From: PALSA-612 sp963846915
Lineage (GTDB): Bacteria > Actinomycetota > Thermoleophilia > Gaiellales > Gaiellaceae
Direction of reading: 5' to 3'
Length of the DNA: 64,000 nucleotides
Assembly: GCA_963846915.1 (NCBI GenBank)
Contig: CAWJXV010000004.1
Coordinates: 124,001-188,000, forward strand
The number at the start of each line of letters is the position of its first letter. Position 1 is the first letter of the stretch. The notes under the pieces are model-generated. The model was not told the DNA's origin. It worked only from the letters and a program-made list of their open reading frames with translations, and ran no database searches. The translations under genes were made by a program, and so were the position numbers. Shown here piece by piece: positions 56,206 through 63,960 of this stretch.

Positions 56206-57086
56206 GCTGGGCCGCCCATGACCTCGAGCCGTATGTCGTCCAGAAGCATCTCGGCAGGAAGGTCGCGTTCATGCCGCTGCTCCTCGGCTCGTATGCGCCG
56301 GACATGTTCACGAAGTGGTTCGTCTACGGCGTCGGGTTCTTCGGGCACGAGGTGAAGGCGAGCAACCCGGCGCAGTTCCACCGCGGCTGGCCGGGCTTCG
56401 GGTTCACGCACTCGATGGTGTTCGGCGTCTTCCTCTCGCTCGCGATCTACGCCGTCTGGCGGAAGCCAGTGATCGCCTACAGCTTCCTGATCGGACAGTG
56501 GGCGCACTCCCTGACCGACACCGGCGACACCGTCGGCACGATGCTGTTCTTCCCGTTCACGACGCACCTGTTCTCGATCGGAGCGTGGGCGTACGCGGGG
56601 CAGCTCGGCCGGCAGGTCGACGCCGGCGCCTACTTCAGCGGGCTCGGCTTCATCTGGGACCTGATCTGGCTCGTCTGGGCGATCATCAGCTGGCGGGTGC
56701 TGACGCGGCACTACTTCCAGAACACTGTCCTCGTCGCTGACCCGTTCTACAAGTGGGCGGGTGCGACGCTCTCGGCCGGGCTGCTGATCGCCGTGTACCG
56801 CGCCGCCTTTTTCTACGGTGCCTGCCGCTGGGTCGCGTGGACGGTCTGGGCACACCTCGTGCACGCCTTCCCGCTCGACCTCTCCTGGGGCGGGCCCCAC
56901 TGGGTGAAAGCGGTGTACGCGGACCAGCTGAACCAGGCCTCTGGCGCCGCCAACTGCCCCTGCCCGATGTGCCGCTCCGCGCGACCGACCTTCTTCGCCT
57001 ACGGGTTCATCATCGCGTGCGTGCGGATCAAAAAGCTCCATCAACGCGTCGTGCCCATGACGAGGGCACTGCTCACGCGGGAGTGA
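56202..57086 (+). CDS. membrane-bound metal-dependent hydrolase-like protein (YdjM/DUF457 type)
   Basis: 294 residues from GTG 56202. MPLLLGSYAPDMFTKWFVYG, FGFTHSMVFGVFLSLAIYAV and FLIGQWAHSLTDTGDTVGTM carry Asp/His pairs in membrane helices, the family's putative metal site; five or so TM segments follow. YdjM is a LexA-regulated membrane protein of E. coli; biochemical role unknown. The C-terminus has an unusual Cys cluster NCPCPMC. Coupled to the tiny upstream gene. Confidence 0.75.
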   Translation: MSWAAHDLEPYVVQKHLGRKVAFMPLLLGSYAPDMFTKWFVYGVGFFGHEVKASNPAQFHRGWPGFGFTHSMVFGVFLSLAIYAVWRKPVIAYSFLIGQWAHSLTDTGDTVGTMLFFPFTTHLFSIGAWAYAGQLGRQVDAGAYFSGLGFIWDLIWLVWAIISWRVLTRHYFQNTVLVADPFYKWAGATLSAGLLIAVYRAAFFYGACRWVAWTVWAHLVHAFPLDLSWGGPHWVKAVYADQLNQASGAANCPCPMCRSARPTFFAYGFIIACVRIKKLHQRVVPMTRALLTRE

Positions 57087-57090
57087 GCCG

Positions 57091-58158
57091 CTACTCGGGC
57101 AGCTCGTTCCGGCGCCAGTACCACCCGACGCCGAAGTACGCGGCGGCTGCGAACGCGTAGCCTGCGAGCAGGTCGACGACGTAGTGGTCGCCCGTGTAGA
57201 CGCGCACGAAGGAGAGCGCCAGCGGGTAGAGCGCGGCGGGGACGATCACGAACCATCGCCACCGCTTCCGCCAGACGAGGCCGGCGACGAACAGGAAGCA
57301 GAGCATCGCGTAGCCGCCGTGGAGCGACGGGATGGCGGCGTACGGGTTCCCCTGGATCAGGCTCGAGAACGAGAATTTCGACGAGACCGCCGACCACACG
57401 TTGTCGTTGATCTCTGTGACCGTCGGCGTCAGCAGTGTCTTGCCGGCCGCCCAGGGCGGCGCCGCGGGGAAGAGCAGGAACGTCAGCGCGGACGCGAACG
57501 AGAGCACGAGCATGCTCGACGCGAAGCGGAAAAAGAGCGCCCGCCGCTTCAGCCAGAGCGCGAAGGCGAAGAGCGGCGGCACGACGAAGTGCAGCTTTCC
57601 GACGTCGACGAGCAGATGGTCGTACCACTGGAAGGATCCGGTCCAGAACCACTTCTGCAGCTCGACGGTGGGAACGTGGCCCGCGAACAGCCACTTGTCC
57701 AGGTCGAGCTGCGGTGTGTAGAAGGGCTCGGGCCGGATGACGTGGGCGAGGCCGCGCGCCTCGGAGTAGAGCAGGATCAGCACGGCAAAGATCCCGAAGT
57801 CGCGCAGGTACACGCGGCCGCGGCGCAGCACGAGCGCGGGCACGAGCAGGATCAGCAGATAGCGGTCGGTCGTAATCGAGAGGCCGAAGAGGAAGATCGC
57901 GACCGCCATCATCAAGGCGAGTACGCCCAGCGTTATCAGGAGCATGCGGCGGTCGAGGTCGGGCCGGGGCGGACCCCAGCGCTCCTTGCGCAGTCGCCGC
58001 TGCTCGATCTCCTCGGGCGTCGGCGGCCGCCGCTCGCGCGGCGCCCGCCACGGGATGGCGATGCCGCCGGGGCGTGGAAGGGCAACGGCGCCGTCGCCGC
58101 CGACCTCGGCGTCGACCGCCCAGACGGGCTCGCGCTCGTTCTCCGGGCGGTCCGTCAT
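57091..58158 (-). CDS. PAP2-family phosphatase-like membrane protein
   Basis: 355 residues, start MTDRPENEREPVWAVDAEVG. A soluble, Pro/Arg-rich N-terminus (~70 residues), then about six membrane helices. Active-site motifs: NPYAAIPSLHGGYAMLCFLF (PSxH, ~290) and FVRVYTGDHYVVDLLAGYAF (R-x5-H-x3-D). The family includes inositol-phosphoceramide synthase-like transferases and undecaprenyl-PP phosphatases; the FTxLFPAAPPW loop favours the former type. Convergent with the hydrolase gene, with the two stops 4 bp apart. Confidence 0.85.
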   Translation of the reverse strand: MTDRPENEREPVWAVDAEVGGDGAVALPRPGGIAIPWRAPRERRPPTPEEIEQRRLRKERWGPPRPDLDRRMLLITLGVLALMMAVAIFLFGLSITTDRYLLILLVPALVLRRGRVYLRDFGIFAVLILLYSEARGLAHVIRPEPFYTPQLDLDKWLFAGHVPTVELQKWFWTGSFQWYDHLLVDVGKLHFVVPPLFAFALWLKRRALFFRFASSMLVLSFASALTFLLFPAAPPWAAGKTLLTPTVTEINDNVWSAVSSKFSFSSLIQGNPYAAIPSLHGGYAMLCFLFVAGLVWRKRWRWFVIVPAALYPLALSFVRVYTGDHYVVDLLAGYAFAAAAYFGVGWYWRRNELPE

Positions 58159-58279
58159 CTCGATTCGAACGCTGCCGCGATCACGGCAGGCTTCGGTTCC
58201 TCGACGTCATTCCACGCTCCCCACAGAGGGCTCGCCTCCGCGCGGCGATCCTACCGCGTCTCGGACGTCGCGCGAGGGG

Positions 58280-58588
58280 TCAGCCGAAGGGGCGGTACTC
58301 GATGTAGTAGCCGAGACCGGCGGCGAGGAACGTGGCGGCCCCGGCTGCGATACCGAGGAAGATCGCGACCACGCCGCGCTCGGTCGCGGCGACGACTCCG
58401 CGGCGGTCGTGGGGCAGCGCCTCGAGCGACAGCGCGTAGACGAGGAGCCCGGTGACGGCGATCAGGACCGCCCCGACCCAGGTGCCGCGCTGCGTCCCGC
58501 CCCAGATCGTCCAGGCGAGGACGGCGCACACCGCTGCGGTGGCGGGCAGCATCCACACCCACCAGGGCAGGCGGTGGCTCGCGGGCAC
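58280..58588 (-). CDS. small membrane protein
   Basis: 102 residues from GTG 58588 (VPASHRLPWWVWMLPATAAV); the frame reaches 58696 but that would overlap the divergent MBL gene. Three hydrophobic segments (MLPATAAVCAVLAWTIWGG, WVGAVLIAVTGLLVYALSLE and GVVAIFLGIAAGAATFLAAG) and a final YYIEYRPFG. Conserved-looking but not recognised. Shares an 88-bp upstream region with the MBL gene. Confidence 0.6.
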   Translation of the reverse strand: MPASHRLPWWVWMLPATAAVCAVLAWTIWGGTQRGTWVGAVLIAVTGLLVYALSLEALPHDRRGVVAATERGVVAIFLGIAAGAATFLAAGLGYYIEYRPFG

Positions 58589-58676
58589 CGCCTGAGTGTA
58601 GGAACCGTCCCGGCGGAGAGTTTCGACGGGGCGGCTGGCCTCTCGCGACCCCGCCCGCGACAAGTAGCCTCCCGGC

Positions 58677-59345
58677 GTGATCGTCGAACGCAGCATGGAC
58701 CCGGGGTGGCTCTCGAACGCCTACCTCGTCTACGACGAGCCGGGCGGGACGGCCGTGTTCATCGACTCGGGCGCGCCGCTCGAGCCGCTGCTCGGGACGG
58801 TCGAGCGCGAGGGCCTGACCGTCACGCACCTGCTGACGACGCACTCGCACTCCGACCACGTCGCCGGTGACGGCGAGCTGGTCTCCCGCTTCGGCATTCC
58901 GATTGTCACGGGCGCCCTCCAGACCGGCGGCCTGTCGATCGACGCGCTGCCCACGCCGGGCCACTCCGACGACATGCTCGCCTTCGTCGTGAACGGCGAG
59001 GGCGTGTTCACCGGGGACACGCTGTTCAAGGACGCGGTCGGCGGCGGCGACTACGAGCGGATCCGCGCCTCGGTGATGGACGTCCTGATGGCGCTGCCGC
59101 ACGAGCTGCCCGTCTACCCGGGTCACACCGACGAGACGACGATCGGCCGCGAGTGGGAGCGCAACCCGTTCGTAACGGTCTGGCGCGGCGCCGTGCCCGA
59201 GGGCACCGAGCCCTGCCGCGTCAACGGCGAGGACGCCACGCTCGTCGTCTGGTCGCCGGACTACGACGGCAAGGGCAAGGCGTGGGTGCGCTTCGCGGAC
59301 GGGCGTGACGCCATCGTGGGCGGCTCGCGCGTGGAGCGCCTCTAG
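58677..59345 (+). CDS. MBL-fold metallo-hydrolase, glyoxalase II-like
   Basis: 222 residues from GTG 58677. HLLTTHSHSDHVAGDGELV gives the HxHxDH zinc box; PTPGHSDD and VFTGDTLFKDAVGGGD supply further ligands; a last PVYPGHTDETTIG closes the metal site. This set occurs in glyoxalase II and related thioesterases. The C-terminal 60 residues (PCRVNGEDATLVVWSPDYDG) form a small extra strand region. The following LLM gene begins 23 bp after the stop, suggesting a common operon. Confidence 0.88.
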   Translation: MIVERSMDPGWLSNAYLVYDEPGGTAVFIDSGAPLEPLLGTVEREGLTVTHLLTTHSHSDHVAGDGELVSRFGIPIVTGALQTGGLSIDALPTPGHSDDMLAFVVNGEGVFTGDTLFKDAVGGGDYERIRASVMDVLMALPHELPVYPGHTDETTIGREWERNPFVTVWRGAVPEGTEPCRVNGEDATLVVWSPDYDGKGKAWVRFADGRDAIVGGSRVERL

Positions 59346-59367
59346 TGCCGGTGCGGCTCTGGTGGCC

Positions 59368-60240
59368 ATGAAGCTGGGCGCGGTCTTCCCGCAGACCGAG
59401 ATCGGCCCCGACCCGGCGGATGTGCGCGCGTACGCCGAGGGCGTCCGGGAGCTCGGCTTCGTCCACCTGATGGCGTACGACCACGTCCTCGGCGCCGATC
59501 GCGACACGCACAATCACCTGACCGGCCCGTACCGCGCCGAGGACCAGTTCCACGAGATCCTCGTCCTCTTCGGCTACCTCGCCGCGATCCTGCCGGGGAT
59601 GGAGCTCGTCACCGGCGTCGTGATCGCGCCGCAGCGGCAGACGGCGCTCCTCGCGAAGCAGGCGGCCGAGATCGACCTGCTCACCGGCGGCCGCTTCCGG
59701 CTCGGGCTCGGGATCGGCTGGAACGACGTCGAGTACGAGGCGCTCGGCATGGACTTCTCCAACCGCGGGCGGCGCTTCGAGGAGCAGATCGAGCTGCTGC
59801 GCAAGCTCTGGACCGAGGAGGTCTTCGACTTCGAGGGCCGCTGGCACACGGTCACGGCGGCCGGCATCAATCCGCTCCCGGTGCAGCGGCCGATCCCGAT
59901 CTGGATCGGCGGCTCTGCCGAGCGCGCGCTGCGGCGGGCAGCGGTGTCGGCGGACGGTCTCTTCCCGCAGCGGCCGCTCGAGGGGCGCGACTGGGCCGGG
60001 ACGCTCGAGCAGATGCGCGAGTGGCGCGAGGAGGCCGGACAAACCTGGAAGACCTTCGGGATCGACCAGCGCATCTCACTCTCCGAGCGCGACCCGGACG
60101 CCTGGCGGGCGATCGCAGAGGAGTGGGTGGGCCTCGGTGCAACGCATCTGACGCTGGTCACGACCGGCGGTAGCCTCGACGGCTCCGACGCGCATCTCGA
60201 GCGGCTGCGCGAGGGTCTCGACGCTCTGACCGGGCTTTGA
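59368..60240 (+). CDS. LLM-class F420-dependent oxidoreductase
   Basis: 290 residues from ATG 59368 (MKLGAVFPQTEIGPDPADVR). Features: ELGFVHLMAYDHVLGADRDT, LVTGVVIAPQRQTALLAKQA, GRFRLGLGIGWNDVEYEALG and PIPIWIGGSAERALRRAAVS, the F420-binding barrel of the TIGR03619-like group. Substrate unknown. It stands in an apparent operon with the MBL hydrolase (same strand, 23 bp) and precedes a DUF4232 gene by 22 bp. Confidence 0.87.
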   Translation: MKLGAVFPQTEIGPDPADVRAYAEGVRELGFVHLMAYDHVLGADRDTHNHLTGPYRAEDQFHEILVLFGYLAAILPGMELVTGVVIAPQRQTALLAKQAAEIDLLTGGRFRLGLGIGWNDVEYEALGMDFSNRGRRFEEQIELLRKLWTEEVFDFEGRWHTVTAAGINPLPVQRPIPIWIGGSAERALRRAAVSADGLFPQRPLEGRDWAGTLEQMREWREEAGQTWKTFGIDQRISLSERDPDAWRAIAEEWVGLGATHLTLVTTGGSLDGSDAHLERLREGLDALTGL

Positions 60241-60262
60241 CGCTGCGGCTACGCTGCGCCGC

Positions 60263-60808
60263 ATGAGCCCTCATCGCGTCCTCACCCTGACGCTCGTCCT
60301 CGGCGCTGCTTTCGTCACCGCGGGCTCGAGTCAGGCAGGCCCCTCGATGGCAGCGCCGGCGTGCGCGGCCAAGAACCTCAGCGGCAAGTTCGTGCTCGTG
60401 CCCAACAGCCAGGGGGCGGGCAACGTCCTCTACACGGTGCAGCTCAAGAACCGCTCCTCGGAGGCGTGCTTCGTCTCGGGCATCCCGGGACTGCGCCTGG
60501 TCGGAAAGACGGGAAAGCTGCTGCCGACCCACGTCTCGCCGACTCACCCCGGTGCGCTGACGGCGATCAAAGTGACGCTCCAGCCGGGCGGCTACGCGGC
60601 TGCGACGGCGCGGTTCTCGCCGGATGTCCCCGGCACGGGCGAGGGACACAAGGGGCCGTGCGAAGCGACGGCGTACAAGCTCCGCGTCACGCCGACCGGC
60701 GGCGGCACGCTGCTCGTGCCGATGAGCCCGCCGACACCAGTCTGTGAGCACGGGGGCATGACGCTCACGGTTCTGATCGCCGGCAAGCGCGGGCCGAAGA
60801 CGCTCTAG
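60263..60808 (+). CDS. secreted DUF4232-type protein
   Basis: 181 residues, start MSPHRVLTLTLVLGAAFVTA, with a signal cleaved near SSQAGPSMA. The beta-rich body KNLSGKFVLVPNSQGAGNVL, YTVQLKNRSSEACFVSGIPG and LRLVGKTGKLLPTHVSPTHP matches DUF4232, a common actinobacterial exported domain of unknown function. Four Cys (PACAA, EACFV, GPCEA, PVCEH), two disulfides likely. Stops overlap the convergent AlkZ-like gene by 4 bp. Confidence 0.8.
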   Translation: MSPHRVLTLTLVLGAAFVTAGSSQAGPSMAAPACAAKNLSGKFVLVPNSQGAGNVLYTVQLKNRSSEACFVSGIPGLRLVGKTGKLLPTHVSPTHPGALTAIKVTLQPGGYAAATARFSPDVPGTGEGHKGPCEATAYKLRVTPTGGGTLLVPMSPPTPVCEHGGMTLTVLIAGKRGPKTL

Positions 60809-61845
60809 GCCAGGAAGGCCGCGAGGCGCCCGGCCTCGTCGGCCAGCTCGGCGCGCTCCGCTTTCGCGAGCCGCCGCCACGGCTCGAGCACGATCCGGCC
60901 GCGCTCGTGGCGCCACGTTCCGGCGACGAACCCGTCGACGAGGAACGTCGCTGGCATGACCGTGTTGACCGTGTACACGTGGCTGCGGAGGCCGGTCGGC
61001 ACGATCCGGTCGCGCTCGCCGGACGCGTGGCCGAGGTAGAGGTTGTCCCAGCGCAGCAGGAAGCGGGCGGGCGCAGCCGTGTCCGGCGAGGGCAGCCGGG
61101 CGCGCGGCAGATCGTGGAGCTCACGCCCCTTCTCGTCGCGGAAGCAGCGCAGGTCGAGGTCGTCGAGCACGGCGGCGACCTCGCGTTTGCGCAGGCTCGA
61201 CCAGAAGCAGAGGTCGTCGACAGAAGCCGGGCCGAAGGCTGCGAAGTAGTGGCGGACGACGTGCCGCATCGCCTCGGCCCGGTCGGCCGGCGCCGTTCCG
61301 ATCCAGCGTTCGGCGAGCGTGACCGGCGAGTCGCCGTGGTAGCCCCAGGTGCCTGCCGGAGGCGTCGTCACGAGGCCGAGTCGCATGCCGGCCGCCGTGG
61401 CCAGCCAGCGGTTGCCGCCGACTGCCTCGACCAGCTCGGCGAAGCTGCGCGGCTCGGCGGTCGCCTTCCGCAGCTCGTGCTCGGCGCGGGTGAGCTGCCG
61501 CTCGTCGAACCGCTGCTTCCAGGCGCGCGCGAGCCACTCGAGGCGAGAGTCGCGGAGCGCGCCGTGGTAGATCGGATGCTCACGTGCGCTGAGCAGGTGG
61601 AGTGTGCCGCGGAGGAAGCTCCCGCGCACGACCGTGCGGCGTTCGAGCGCGCGCGTGAGCTGCTCGCGACGGAAGCCCTCGATGCGCGACCAGAGGTTGA
61701 CGTACGTCGACTCGACGCCCTGCGCGTGCAGCGGGCCGACGCGATCGAGCGCGCGCGTGACCGGCAGGCGGGCGCGCTCGAGCAGCAGCTGCCGCGCGAG
61801 CAGAGCGCGGTTCAGCTCGCGCACGGTCAGGACACGCTCGCTCAC
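60805..61845 (-). CDS. AlkZ-type winged-helix DNA glycosylase-like protein
   Basis: 346 residues, ATG start (MSERVLTVRELNRALLARQL). Winged helix blocks: VGPLHAQGVESTYVNLWSRI (the position of the AlkZ QxQ catalytic motif, here HAQ), SFLRGTLHLLSAREHPIYHG, FAAFGPASVDDLCFWSSLRK, LLRWDNLYLGHASGERDRIV and TVMPATFLVDGFVAGTWRHE. AlkZ unhooks DNA crosslinks; related proteins accompany genotoxin clusters or are stand-alone repair enzymes. Here it has no such cluster. Confidence 0.8.
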   Translation of the reverse strand: MSERVLTVRELNRALLARQLLLERARLPVTRALDRVGPLHAQGVESTYVNLWSRIEGFRREQLTRALERRTVVRGSFLRGTLHLLSAREHPIYHGALRDSRLEWLARAWKQRFDERQLTRAEHELRKATAEPRSFAELVEAVGGNRWLATAAGMRLGLVTTPPAGTWGYHGDSPVTLAERWIGTAPADRAEAMRHVVRHYFAAFGPASVDDLCFWSSLRKREVAAVLDDLDLRCFRDEKGRELHDLPRARLPSPDTAAPARFLLRWDNLYLGHASGERDRIVPTGLRSHVYTVNTVMPATFLVDGFVAGTWRHERGRIVLEPWRRLAKAERAELADEAGRLAAFLA

Positions 61846-61880
61846 GGGCCGGACGGCCCGCGAGCGTGGGGAGGGGTCTG

Positions 61881-61960
61881 AGGGGAACCGGGAGGTTCCC
61901 CTGGCCAGGTTGGCCCCTCGAAGAAGGGGGTCCGTGGGGGAAACATGGTTTCCCCCACGG
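61881..61960 (-). other. array of hairpins
   Basis: Between the dehydrogenase and AlkZ-like genes: AGGGGAACC/GGTTCCCCT (61881-61902), an imperfect GGCCCCT/AGGGGGTCC stem (61911-61933), and a perfect 13-bp stem CCGTGGGGGAAAC/GTTTCCCCCACGG (61932-61960) over an ATG loop. Could end transcription or act as a REP-like structure. Confidence 0.6.
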
Positions 61961-61984
61961 GAGCGAGCCCTTGGCGAGCGACGG

Positions 61985-62926
61985 TCACGGCCGGACGGCG
62001 GCTTTCAGGCAGTCGTCGGGAGGATCGGCGAGGAGCGAGGCGACGCCGTCGAGGCCGACCTCGTGCGTGACCAGCCGCTCCCACGGATACGCCCCGCTTG
62101 CGAGGAAAGCGAGCGCGGCCCGGACGTGGCGAGGCGCATGGCCCGACGTCCCGCGGAGGTCCAGCTCCTCGCGGCGGATCCGCTCCGCGTCGGCCGCGAT
62201 CGGCTCCTCGGGCTCGGTCGACCCGACGAGGAGCACGGTGCCGCCGGGCTGGACGAGATCGAGCGCTTCCCGCCGTGCCTCGGCCGTGCCGGCGGCCTCG
62301 ATCACGACATCGGCGTCGTGCGGGTCAGCCGGCCGGGCGCCGAACGCGGCCGCGAGTGCGTGCCGTGAGGTGCGTCCGCCGACGGCGGCCACGTAGCCGC
62401 CCGCGTCGGTCACACAGGCGCAGAGCATCAGCCCGATCGGCCCTGAGCCGAGCACGGCGACGAGGTTCCCGGGCCCGAGGCCGGCGCGCTCGCTCGCGTG
62501 CAGGCAGCAGGCGAGCGGGTCGACCAGCGCGGCGACCGCCGGATGGAGGTCCCGCGGGACGGGGTGAAGATTGACCTCCGCGATCCGGGCCGGGACGAGC
62601 ACGCGCTCGGCGAATGCCCCGACGAGCCGCACGGGCCGGCGGCAGAGCGCCTCGCGGTCGGCCAGGCAGGGCGGACAGTGGCCGCACGGCGCCGAGGCGG
62701 CTGCGACGACACGGCGCCCGTTGCGTGTGTCGACGCCGGCCAGCTCGCGTCCGAGCGGCGCCGGCGACCCGTCCAGCGAGCCGCTGCCGGCCTCGAGCGC
62801 ACGCCGCTCGGCGCTCCCCGTCAGAGCGACCTCGACCTCGACGACGACGTCGCCTTCGCCCGGCTCTGGCGACGGCACCTCGTCGACGCGGAGATCGCCC
62901 GCCGCATGGACGCGTAGTGCTCTCAC
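61985..62926 (-). CDS. zinc-type alcohol dehydrogenase-like protein without catalytic zinc ligands
   Basis: 313 residues, GTG start (MRALRVHAAGDLRVDEVPSP). MDR fold with SAPCGHCPPCLADREALCRR, the four-Cys structural-zinc lobe, and the NAD(P) site VAVLGSGPIGLMLCACVTDA. Where family members have GxCGxD and GHE for the catalytic zinc, this protein reads ALTGSAERRALEAG and PLGRELAG, so the Cys and His are lost. It may use another mechanism, act as a quinone-type reductase, or be inactive. Divergent from the GST-like gene. Confidence 0.8.
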   Translation of the reverse strand: MRALRVHAAGDLRVDEVPSPEPGEGDVVVEVEVALTGSAERRALEAGSGSLDGSPAPLGRELAGVDTRNGRRVVAAASAPCGHCPPCLADREALCRRPVRLVGAFAERVLVPARIAEVNLHPVPRDLHPAVAALVDPLACCLHASERAGLGPGNLVAVLGSGPIGLMLCACVTDAGGYVAAVGGRTSRHALAAAFGARPADPHDADVVIEAAGTAEARREALDLVQPGGTVLLVGSTEPEEPIAADAERIRREELDLRGTSGHAPRHVRAALAFLASGAYPWERLVTHEVGLDGVASLLADPPDDCLKAAVRP

Positions 62927-62972
62927 GCGGCGCTATCGTAGGCCGTCGCCGTCACGCGATCAGGAGGACGAG

Positions 62973-63272
62973 ATGGCAATCAAGCTCCACCGTTGCTCCA
63001 ACGTCTGGATCAAGGTGCAAGGGCATCCCTGCTGGAAGGTGCAGAGCGCCCTCGACGAGGCCGGCGTCGACTACGTCATCGTCAAGGGGCCGCTCTTCAG
63101 GGGCAAGCGCGACGAGCTGAACGCGCTCTCGGGCCAGCGCGCCTACCCGGTGATCGAGTTCGACGACGGCTCGATCTACCGCGAGGAGTCGAAGGACATG
63201 GCCGCGACGATCAAGGCCGGCAAGCTGGACGAAAAACGCGGCGCGGGAGCGGGAGCGCCGGCGGCGGGCTAG
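62973..63272 (+). CDS. glutathione S-transferase N-terminal/glutaredoxin-like protein
   Basis: 99 residues from ATG 62973, ribosome site AGGAGGACGAG. A single thioredoxin fold: KLHRCSNVWIKVQGHPCWKV, QSALDEAGVDYVIVKGPLFR, GKRDELNALSGQRAYPVIEF (cis-Pro) and DDGSIYREESKDMAATIKAG. The Cys in HPCWK could be the active residue. No C-terminal GST domain. Actinobacteria without glutathione may use another thiol. Next downstream is tRNA-Ala. Confidence 0.8.
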   Translation: MAIKLHRCSNVWIKVQGHPCWKVQSALDEAGVDYVIVKGPLFRGKRDELNALSGQRAYPVIEFDDGSIYREESKDMAATIKAGKLDEKRGAGAGAPAAG

Positions 63273-63289
63273 CTACACTTTGCAGGCGC

Positions 63290-63362
63290 GGGGCTATAGC
63301 TCAGCTGGGAGAGCGCCTGGATCGCACCCAGGAGGTCAGCGGTTCGAATCCGCTTAGCTCCA
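63290..63362 (+). tRNA. tRNA-Ala (anticodon CGC)
   Basis: 73 nt. Acceptor GGGGCTA pairs with TAGCTCC (one G-T pair), discriminator A. D-arm AGCTCAGCTGGGAGAGC; anticodon loop ATCGCAC between CCTGG and CCAGG gives anticodon CGC; T-arm GCGGTTCGAATCCGC. CCA not encoded. Confidence 0.93.
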
Positions 63363-63367
63363 CACCA

Positions 63368-63393
63368 AGAACCCCTGCAAAAGCGGGGGTTCT
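63368..63393 (+). terminator. hairpin terminator after tRNA-Ala
   Basis: AGAACCCCTGC pairs with GCGGGGGTTCT over an AAAA loop (11 bp, one T-G pair), 6 bases after the tRNA, followed by CTATTTG. Confidence 0.75.
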
Positions 63394-63422
63394 CTATTTG
63401 TAGCAATCGACGCGCAGTCGAT

Positions 63423-63444
63423 CCGTGCTACCACCGTGCTACCA
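63423..63444 (+). repeat. tandem 11-bp repeat
   Basis: CCGTGCTACCA twice in succession, about 60 bp downstream of tRNA-Ala. May be a trace of an integration event or of an integrase gene end. Confidence 0.5.
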
Positions 63445-63489
63445 ATTTTGACTGCGCAGCGTGCCGCCGAAGTCCGGTGCACGCTGTGA

Positions 63490-63960
63490 TCAGATTGCGA
63501 TCCAGCTCGTCTCGAGGTGAGGAGCCGGGGCATCGCGAAGGATTCGAAGGCGAATACGTCCGGACGCCGAGAGCTCTACCCTGAAGCGACCGAGGGCGTC
63601 GGTCTCGGTTGTCGCGGCCGTGGTCGAGTCGTCGCGTTGAACCTCGATCGTCGCGCGTGACGGCGGCGCGAGTTGCCCGAGGAGGAGGCGACCCGACCCC
63701 TGCTCGTGGATTGAGACGTCGATCTCCAGCCCGCCGCCCTTGAAAGTCACGGAGCGGGCCTGCAAGACACCGGAACGGGCGAGCGCCGGCGTCGTGTCTA
63801 GAGCCGAGTCGGAAAGGAGCTCGGCCAGTTCGGCGTCGATGCGCCGCCAGCCGAGCGCGGCTTTCGCGAACGAGCTGACCTCGGCCGGGCAAGGGTCGAC
63901 TTCGTCGACGAGCGATTTCAGCTCGGCGAGGGTGTCCTCCGACCGGTCGTCGGTGGTCAT
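63490..63960 (-). CDS. hypothetical protein of ECF-sigma-linked type
   Basis: 156 residues, ATG start (MTTDDRSEDTLAELKSLVDE). KAALGWRRIDAELAELLSDS, GVLQARSVTFKGGGLEIDVS, LLLGQLAPPSRATIEVQRDD and TETDALGRFRVELSASGRIR match proteins I remember lying directly downstream of ECF sigma factor genes and near subtilase or CHAT genes in actinobacteria. A helical N-terminus is followed by a beta-sandwich of carboxypeptidase-regulatory style. A regulatory partner role is likely but unproven. Confidence 0.65.
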   Translation of the reverse strand: MTTDDRSEDTLAELKSLVDEVDPCPAEVSSFAKAALGWRRIDAELAELLSDSALDTTPALARSGVLQARSVTFKGGGLEIDVSIHEQGSGRLLLGQLAPPSRATIEVQRDDSTTAATTETDALGRFRVELSASGRIRLRILRDAPAPHLETSWIAI

